DNA of 64,000 nt, taken from Ligustrum vulgare (lineage: Eukaryota > Streptophyta > Magnoliopsida > Lamiales > Oleaceae). Both the position numbers and the translations under genes were made by a program. The notes beneath the pieces were generated by a model, which did not search any database, had not been told where the DNA came from, and saw only the letters and a program-made list of their open reading frames with translations. Shown here piece by piece: positions 56,700-64,000 of the stretch. Location: assembly GCA_963555705.1 (NCBI GenBank), contig OY743190.1, positions 18,545,491 through 18,609,490 of the forward strand, in the 5' to 3' direction. Positions within the stretch are counted from its first letter, which is position 1; each line of letters starts with the position of its first letter.

Positions 56700-57366
56700 C
56701 TGAAATGTTGGGGAGGGATTGGGGTGAGCTAAAGCTCAGTAAGTAAACTGTATGCATGAATGCATGCTTATGACATGAATGCTTTAAAAATTCCATATAT
56801 GTATCCCCATTTACTTTACTTTCCAGAAAATTCAAACTTTCACTTAACATTTCAAAACTTTCACTTCATTTCCATCGTGAGCTCACTTGATGTAACTTCT
56901 AGTCAATCAGATAACAGTGGGAAATTTCTTATTTGGAACCAGATTAACATTCACATTTCCACCGCAAAGCGGTTTAACAGTCCACCGTAAATGGTTAAAC
57001 ATTCCGTCGCAAAACGACTTAATTCGGGTACGCCGGTCCCCCGCGCCCCATTTCCCACTCGCAGCTTTCATGAACTAGAAGTACACCCATTCATTCTTAA
57101 AAACTTGGGATACATAATTTTTTTGACAAAATTGTACTTTGACACATTCCTTTCATTAAAACATTTGACTTTTCCATTTCGATGTCAATGCATGCTTAAT
57201 GATGCAATGACATGATAATGTGCATGCTTGAACATTTCCTTAAATACACATACTTGCATATCACACATCAAATACATCAACATTAAGTAATTAACACGAA
57301 ATCACTTACGCACATTAATTTCACATTAACTTTCTACTTTCATGAAAATAGGGGAAGTTTACTTAC
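56700..57366 (-). promoter_or_regulatory. Predicted leader intron in LTR H
   Basis: Donor GGACGTCAG|GTAAGTAAAC at 57366 and acceptor CTCCCCAACATTTCAG|GTGATG at 56700 give 667 nt. The exon sequence around them differs from the other LTRs, so this call is weaker. Confidence 0.35.
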
Positions 57367-58412
57367 CTGACGTCCTTAGCATTTACCGTTATCTGAATTT
57401 GCAAGTGGAGGAGCTTCGACTGCCCGTGTCGTCAATGTACCAATATCTTAGTTGCATCTATTCATTTAGTAAAAATATACTTTCAGTTCAATTTGATCTA
57501 TTCATCATTCCATTAACATCAAACAAGTTAAAACAATAAATCTTCTTTTCCTTTTCTTTCTTGTGATTATTTATTCCAAACAATGTATTAAGATATATTA
57601 AATACTCGAAAGCAAAAGATTTAAACCATTCGATACAACATTTTAAGCTTAACTATTAAGGTACTTAAATCAAAACCAAAGTTTGAAAAATGTACACGAC
57701 TTTACAATTTTCTCAAAATCTAGTAATTATAATTATTACTCACGTTTACACAAAAATCATATTCGAAAATAAGGGATAAATTTCAATCCACGTTAGAAAC
57801 TCTCATTTTTTTAAATTTAAACTCAAATTTACATAATTTAACCTAACGTTATAAAATCCACTCTCATAAAGTCCCAACAATTTCACAAATCTTAAAAACC
57901 AACATATATCCAAACTTTACCAACTAAACTTCAATTTTCATAAATCTCAAAAATTATAAATTTATATATACATACTTGAAAAAAAAATTCAGAAATTTAT
58001 TCACGTTTATACCACTTTCCAAATGTCTAAAATTCTCAAATTAATAACTTAAACTAACAAAATTTCAATTAAACTATTTTCATATATATAATTCAAACTT
58101 TTTAACAATTCAGTAGTTAATTAAGCTACCAATTTCATAAATGAGATATATAACACAATATATGCATACATTTATATTCATTACTCAAATCTGAAATTTA
58201 CAATTTAATTTTTAATCTAAACCAAAAATTTGAAATCTGTAAGTAAATAGCATACACACACACACACACAATCCCAAAACTGAATTTAATCACTAAAAAT
58301 CTGAAATCACAAATAAATTTAAATTCTGAAATTTACACACAAGTAGCTTATGCATACATGTACATACATAGAATCAACATATACATGTTTGTGTCTTTGG
58401 GTGTCTGCGTGT

Positions 58413-60782
58413 GTGAGTGTAGCGACCGGGAATTTTCATTTCTTTTTAAATAAAATGTTTTAAAACTTTAAATGCGCGTCGCTACGACTTTTCCAATTTA
58501 ATTTAAAAGAGTTGTCGTCTAGCCAAATTATAAATGAAATTAAATTAATTTCCATCGTAATTAAATTTTCGAAGTTTATTTAAAATATTCCAATGTCACG
58601 ATATTTTAATCTTAATTCATATTTTAACGATTTTAAAGTCCAAATTAAATTATTCCGATGTTTTGATCTTTGTCCAATTTAAAATTCCTTTAACTCCCAA
58701 ATTGAATTATTTTCTTTGGACCAAGCACTTGGGCCCAAACACTCAAACCCAAATTCAAGCTTTAAGCCCAATTTACAATCCTGTTCACGCTTCTCCCTCA
58801 CGTTTGCATTTTCAGCAAGATTGTATCAAATTTCTCCAAATCAAGCCGATCAAATTGTTTGGGAAACTGAATCATAGATTTCCTTCCAGCTTCACCTCCT
58901 CCTTCCATACAGCTTGGATATCACAATCTTTCCATAAATTACAAATTTTGACCTAATCTACCAAAATTAAGTCAGCAACCTATGTTTATTTCTCACAATC
59001 CCTCACCCAGCGACAATCACACAAAGCTTCAGCTTTTGGGTAAGCTCTCGACCCTCACAACAACTGCACACGAATTTCCACAATTCCAAATCAACCACCG
59101 GACCTCCATTGTTCAAACCTCAACCACGGCCAAGACCAAGACCAACCACACAATCACAGGAAACCAAATCAACCTTTATCAGCTCAAAACGCCACCTTCA
59201 TCGTCCTCATCATCATCACCAAACCCATCGCCTCCACCCCAACACCACAAACCAATATACATCAATTCACCACCTAAACCAAAATTTCTACCAAACCGTC
59301 ATCACCACCAACGAATCACTGCCATAACCACCTTCATCCCCATGAATCATCACCTCACCCACCACTGCAGTCACCACAAGCTAATCACCGCCTCCATTGA
59401 ACCACCAATCCACTGCCATGGCTCCGCAGCCATCATCTGCAACTCCCAATCAGACACCACCACCTCCTCAATCCAGCTACCACTGTACTCAGCCAACAAC
59501 CATCTTCAGCACAACCTCAACCTCACTGCCCATTTTGTAATTCCCATTCTTGAGCCCCCTCTCATTCGAACCATCATCATCATCACCATCGCAAAACCAC
59601 AATCCCCGAACAGTCACTGCCTTCCACCACTTCGCCAAATGACCCCCACGACTGCCCCTCATAAATCAAACCCAAAATCAAAACCCAAAACAAGAAATAA
59701 GTGAACCCAAATACTTACCTCATCCTTAGACCGGATTTTCCACCGGATTTCACAGCTAAGACCGAACTCCAAATCGCGATTTAAGCTTCGGTCTCGCACC
59801 AATCAGCCCCAAAAACCAGCCTTTTTGTATCCCCATCCCTTGCCGCTGTCCGCCGCTACCTGCCGGTGACGTTGCGCCGGCGAAACCGCCGGCTGGAAAC
59901 CGGCACAGCGTGGTGTCGCGACCCCTGTCTCTCTCTGTCTTCGCCTTGTCTTCTCTCTCTCTCCCTAACGTTTTGAAATAAGGAATAAAGAGAGATAAGA
60001 TCTGATATATTAATTTTCAGAAATTGCAATGTTGATCCCCAAATTGTAAATTATCATTTTTAAACTATATATTTCAAAAGACTAATTTAATTTATTTTTC
60101 TAATTGGCTAGACGAGGCGTAGGAGATTTAAAGGATTTAAGTCGTTTCCCGCTCAACTTTGCACTCGTCAGATTTAAGGTAGACTCGCCCCCATTAATTG
60201 ATTTATATTATAATTGCATGTGTTATGTGGATTTGTGTGATTTTATGCTTAATTGCATGAGAAAAGAATATCTCTTTTGAGATAAATAATTTATGTTATG
60301 CTGGGCATAACTTATCTGCTAGCCAAGAAAAGAAAAGAATGTGTTCATTTGCGTTCACTAAGTGATGCCTATGAATAAGAAAAGAATGTCACTACATTAT
60401 TTGCATGATTACGTGTTCAATTATCTTGTAGATTAATTACTGGCGATGAGTCTACTGAGTATTTCATTTTTGAAATGCTCAACCCGTTATTTTAACATTT
60501 TTTGCAGATTTCGGAGACGGTGGCGAATGATGGGCAATGACGGCAAAATTACAAATTGATATTTCTAAAAGTCATGAGCTTTGAAATAATTATTTCATTT
60601 TATCAAGAATTGTCATTTTTATAAATTTGTACGAATTTACTTATTCCGTTTGAATTATCGCTAAACTTTTATTCAATAAATGCGATATTCAATATTTAAT
60701 CATTTTCCGCAACAAAAGTTTTATTCAAGAATTTAGAAAAATGACGTTCCCGGCTCCTCGGAACTCGGGGCGTTACAGTGAG
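58413..60782 (+). mobile_element. Solo LTR F of the D group
   Basis: 58418-60777, 2360 bp, begins TGTAGCGACCGGG and ends GAACTCGGGGCGTTACA, almost as element D's LTR in the opposite orientation. It is flanked by GTGAG on both sides (58413-58417; 60778-60782). No interior is present, so it arose by recombination between two LTRs. A Pro/His-rich 240-codon frame (58982-59704) lies within and is low-complexity, not treated as a gene. Confidence 0.95.
60179..60507 (+). promoter_or_regulatory. Predicted leader intron in LTR F
   Basis: Donor GATTTAAG|GTAGACTCGCC and acceptor TTAACATTTTTTGCAG|ATTTCGGAG, 329 nt. Preceded by GGCTAGACGAGGCGTAGG and followed by ACGGTGGCGAATGATGG, blocks shared with D, E and G. 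Confidence 0.5.
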
Positions 60783-62229
60783 TATGCCGGAGTGTGTGAA
60801 ATGTGTGCGTGTGAGGGTGTGGTTGTGTGCGTTCGGACCAGTGTGCGTCTGCATGTGTGTGTTGGGTCGGGGAAAAAGGTGCTACCATGGGTGACGGTGG
60901 CGGCCGGTGGTGCGCCTGCTATCTGGCCGGTGGTGTGCCGGCGAGAAATCGAGAGAGAGGGGGAAGTCGAGAGAGGGACGGAGAGACGAGGGAGAGACAG
61001 AGAGCGCTGAGGGTGAGAGATTTTCAAGTGAGAGAAAAGGGAGGGTTTAGGTTTAGGTTTAAATCTTTGAAAATTTGCAAATTAGTCCCCCATTTCTCTC
61101 CATGTGCATAGTTAAGTCCATAAGTTCCAATTTTATTCTTCAATTGCCACTAAACTTTCCCCCAACTTTCCATTTAACACAATAAAATAAAATAAATAGC
61201 ATGGTTAGGAAATAAAACAATTAATCACATAAAATTGCACGTAAACTATTAAAATAACAATTTATAAACTTTTAATTGGTACATTGATCGAGACGGCATC
61301 CAAGTCCTTCCACTGCAAAATAATTCAAATTATCGACATTAAAAATATCATTAAATTTAAAATTTATAATAGCATTAACATAATTATTACGTGAAATTTA
61401 AAATTGCACGTAAAAATAAAAAGCGGTCTTACACCATTGATGTAGCGACCAAGAATTTTCACATATTTAAATAATTATTTTTAAACTATGAAACCGTGTC
61501 GCTGCGATCTCATCCATTTTTAAGTTAACATCGTGACGTATTCGTCTAACCAAGTCGAGATATGTCAAGTCCATTCAATTTTAAATAAATTCCGAATTTC
61601 TAAAATTTTATTATTTTATTTCTTTATTTAAATTAATATTTTCAAAATCGTTTTAAATTTCAATTTACGTCCAGCCCATGTTATCAGGTTCATTTTCCGA
61701 CCCAGTTGAATTCGCGTACGATTTTCCTCGAATTACGTACATTGCTTGTCAAGATTTTCACACTACCAACTTCCACCTATCACATCAATCCCATACCATA
61801 CCACACCCTGCCTCTACAATCACCACCCATTTCGAACCCACCACCAACCACACGCCTCCACTGCCCTCTCCAATCCCCATCAATAAGCCAAAATCCAACC
61901 CCAAACCAAGAAATAGACGAAGCCCAGAACCTTACCTCGACCTCGAACCATCTGTAGTCGAATTTCCGCCGGAACAAGCTCCAAATCGCCCCACCTTTAG
62001 CCTTAGTTTTACCTCGTATCAGCACCCAAACCTTGCTTCTTTCCCACCATCTCCTCCCCCTCATCGCCGCCACACGACGGCGGTGGTACCGCCGTGGAAT
62101 CGCGGGCGATTGGCGTCGGCATTGCACCACCGGTTTCACCTCCACCGCGCCTTCTCTCTCCCTCCCTTCTCTGATCGTGAAATGGGTTAGGGAGGATATG
62201 ATTTTGATTTTCATATTTTGATTTTCAGC

Positions 62230-62520
62230 ATTTGCAGCTTTAGTACCCTAGTTCCAAAGTTACAAAATTCAGTACCTATAGTTTTAAAGCTATTCATTCC
62301 GGTCCTTAAGTTTTTAAACGATTTTTAATCAGCCCTTCATTTTTAAAATCACTTATCTCAATCCCCACAATTTAATATCCATTTTGAGTTTCAACCCAAA
62401 GTTTTGAAAAGTATTCATTTTAGTCCCTCAACTTTCAAATTATTCATTTTAGTCCCTCAACTTTCAAATTATTCATTTTAGTCCCCCCACTTTCAAATCA
62501 TCAATTTCAGTCCCTAAATT
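62230..62520 (+). repeat. Degenerate 28-bp tandem repeats in LTR G
   Basis: Repeated units of the type ATTTTAGTCCCTCAACTTTC occur at least three times in tight tandem (from 62413), with more decayed copies upstream. Similar TTAGTCCTCAACTTT units are seen in element A's LTR near 3025. Confidence 0.8.
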
Positions 62521-62653
62521 GTAATTTATCATTTTAAACTATAAATTTCAAAAGAATAACTTAATTTAATTTTCTAATTGGCTAGACGAGGCGTACGGAG
62601 AATTAAAGGATTGAAGTTATTTCCCGCTCGACTTTGCACTCGTTGAAATTAAG

Positions 62654-63103
62654 GTAGAATCGCCCCTATTAATTGATTTAAATTATGATTGCATGTGAAT
62701 GTGTATGTTATGTGACTTATGTGAAAGTCATTTTTATGAAAAGAAACGAGAATATATTTTTTCAAAAATATTTATGTTGTTATGCTTGTAATAACTTATA
62801 TGTTTTTATGCATGAGAAAGAAAGAAGAGAATATCTTGCAAGATAAATGATGATGTTATGTATAACTTATGTGCCACATGTGCACGAGAAGAAAGAGAAA
62901 CCCATACCCTATGATTTTAAAGAGCCTTTGATTTTTCAAAGAGAAGCCATGTGCTTTAATACACGAGAAGAGCAACTCACACCCTATGATTTCTAAAGAG
63001 CCTGCATTTATGTGTTCAATTATAATGTGGATTAATTAATTGGCGATGAGTGTACTGATTATTTTTGTGAAATGCTCATGTCTATTTTTAACAACATTTG
63101 CAG
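62654..63103 (+). promoter_or_regulatory. Predicted leader intron in LTR G
   Basis: Donor GAAATTAAG|GTAGAATCGCC and acceptor TTTTTAACAACATTTGCAG|ATTTCGGAG, 450 nt. Flanking blocks as in E and F. Confidence 0.5.
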
Positions 63104-63436
63104 ATTTCGGAGAGGGTGACAAGTGATGGATGATTGTGGCAATAGTCGCTAAATGGTTGAAATCTTATTTTAATAATCCGTATTTCCAAATATTGGGTAA
63201 TTTTGAAAATTTCAATTATTTGAGAAATTATGACATTGTCAATTTTTTTACAATATTAATGGCTCAATTTATTATTTCGAATTGTTTCATAAAGGTTTTA
63301 AACTTTATCGACCATTACAGTTTATTTAATGTTGCCAAAAATGAATTTCAATTATTTCTTCCGCTAAAATGTTATTTTAAAAGTTAGATCAGACGATGAC
63401 GTGGTGAATCGGGTATTTAGAAATCGGGACGCTACA

Positions 63437-63532
63437 ATTGATATTGCTTTAGAAATTACCGCATCTTGATCAGTAATAATGATTTTAGGGGGTTGATGAT
63501 TCATTGCTTACAAGAATTTTGAAAACAACCAA
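63437..63532 (-). pseudogene. MULE-domain piece of the FAR1/FRS-type gene
   Basis: Minus strand FL-stop-AMNHQPPKIIITDQDAVISKAIS matches the conserved FAR1/MULE region with the catalytic-type ITDQD motif (relatives: TIITDQDAAMSKAI). It is on the same strand as the C-terminal remnant at 53889-54777. The region between ITDQD and that remnant, roughly 150 residues, is absent. It is cut on the right by the LTR beginning at 63542. Confidence 0.75.
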
Positions 63533-63541
63533 ACGAATGAC

Positions 63542-64000
63542 TATAGCGACCCAGAATTTTTACTCAATTTTATAATTATTTTAATATTTAGAAAATTGTG
63601 TCGCTACTATTTCACTCATTGTTTTGAAATTAACGCCGCGACGGATTCGTCTAGCCAAGTCAAGAAATATCGAATTTGTTCGATTTTAAATTAAAATCCG
63701 AATTGCTAAAATTATGTTATATTAATTATTTATTCAAAGTATTATTTTCAAAATCATTTTTTAATTCCAAATTTATTAAAATATCTCAATTTTCCTTATT
63801 CAAATTATTTCAAGTCAAAATACGTAATTAAATTTTTATCTCAAAATTTATTTATTCTCAAATGTATTTTCAGTCCAAAATTATATCAGTTTTAAATACG
63901 TTTTCAAATCAAAGTTAGTCCAATATTTATCATAATCAAAATTTTACATAACTAATTCTACACCAATTTTCCATCTACAAATCATCATTTTGTCTAAACA
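63542..64000 (+). repeat. Start of another D-group LTR, truncated by the window
   Basis: TATAGCGACCCAGAATTTTT, then GTGTCGCTAC and GGATTCGTCTAGCCAAG, parallels the first 450 bp of LTR G. The first G of TG has become A. Whether it is solo or part of a full element lies outside the window. Confidence 0.8.

Larger units (their letters stand above)
55100..61433 (-). mobile_element. Decayed Gypsy element with LTR H only
   Basis: A 5' LTR (56194-58417 plus 60783-61433, split by solo LTR F) ends at the FAR1-type remnant. Inside it are a primer site, remnants of protease and the beginning of reverse transcriptase on the minus strand, then sequence breaks off. Gag and the rest of pol are missing, and no second LTR is present. 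TGTAAGACCGC...GGTGTTACA ends relate it loosely to the D group. Confidence 0.75.
56194..61433 (-). repeat. LTR H, interrupted by solo LTR F
   Basis: On the plus strand it begins TGTAACACCCCAAG and ends AAGCGGTCTTACA. Without F and one GTGAG it is about 2.9 kb. It contains GT-rich stretches around the F insertion, a CT/GA-rich segment (60950-61020) and a short telomere-like run GGTTTAGGTTTAGG. The frame 60741-61111 is low-complexity and not a gene. Confidence 0.75.
61436..63441 (+). mobile_element. Solo LTR G of the D group
   Basis: 61441-63436, 1996 bp, begins TGTAGCGACCAAG and ends GAAATCGGGACGCTACA. The perfect duplication ATTGA flanks it (61436-61440; 63437-63441). It inserted beside the outer end of LTR H. 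No coding region is supported; frames of 144 and 170 codons on the two strands overlap a low-complexity GC-rich segment. Confidence 0.95.

Noticed and set aside
58982..59704. 240-codon Pro/His/Ser-rich plus-strand frame in LTR F
   Set aside because: Low-complexity translation of CCA/CAT-rich DNA within a solo LTR; the related LTRs do not keep the frame open.
61040..61062. Telomere-like GGTTTAGGTTTAGG run
   Set aside because: Only two to three units, within an LTR; too short to call an interstitial telomere.
60741..61111. Frames rich in Val/Cys/Arg/Glu near the right part of LTR H
   Set aside because: Produced by GT- and GA-rich simple sequence.
61678..62214. Overlapping frames of 170 (plus) and 144 (minus) codons in LTR G
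   Set aside because: Both run through a skewed GC-rich block; no domain, and not open in D, E or F.

Overview
The window reads as nuclear DNA of a flowering plant, most likely a eudicot. It is AT-rich, has no operon-like gene order, and most of it is plant-type transposable elements: Ty3/Gypsy, Ty1/Copia, hAT, Harbinger-type MITEs and Helitron-like ends. No rRNA gene, tRNA gene or CRISPR array was seen. The species cannot be named from the sequence.

Layout. 1-1689: AT-rich, two Helitron-like ends. 1690-1857 and 10527-11038: minus-strand coding remnants of an unrecognised gene, interrupted by element A. 1858-10526: element A, an Athila-like Gypsy element with gag and protease only (1.5 kb LTRs, tRNA-Asp primer site). 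12154-12282: a 42-codon reading frame that may be the only intact host gene. 14351-15225: a nested foldback array. 15479-31800: Copia element C (TSD GTTCA), split inside reverse transcriptase by element D, a Gypsy chromovirus at 18099-27902 (TSD CCATT) with near-identical LTRs and an intact 1479-codon gag-pol. 31906-35090: three DNA-transposon derivatives. 36086-47089: solo LTR E, interrupted by element B (36622-44378, TSD ACTTG, again gag-protease only) and by a MITE. 48716-51300: a broken hAT transposase. 53889-54777 and 63437-63532: pieces of a FAR1/MULE-type gene, separated by a decayed Gypsy element (LTR H) that itself holds solo LTR F (TSD GTGAG) and is followed by solo LTR G (TSD ATTGA). 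63542-64000: start of another related LTR.

The window is mainly a record of nested insertion. Element D may be autonomous. A and B lack reverse transcriptase and integrase and would need enzymes from elsewhere.

Three observations stand out. (1) A and B each carry arrays of short GC-rich palindromes, with a different palindrome in each element, about 87-88 bp upstream of the LTR TATA box and again just 3' of the protease; in both, palindromes are paired at about 20-24 bp. (2) D has an extra 228-codon frame upstream of gag-pol with two perfect and one weaker SUMO-interaction-like motif and a YTPSSPGYSP segment. (3) All LTRs of the D/E/F/G/H group contain a splice-donor/acceptor pair at corresponding positions, which suggests a spliced leader intron. 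All comparisons were made by eye.
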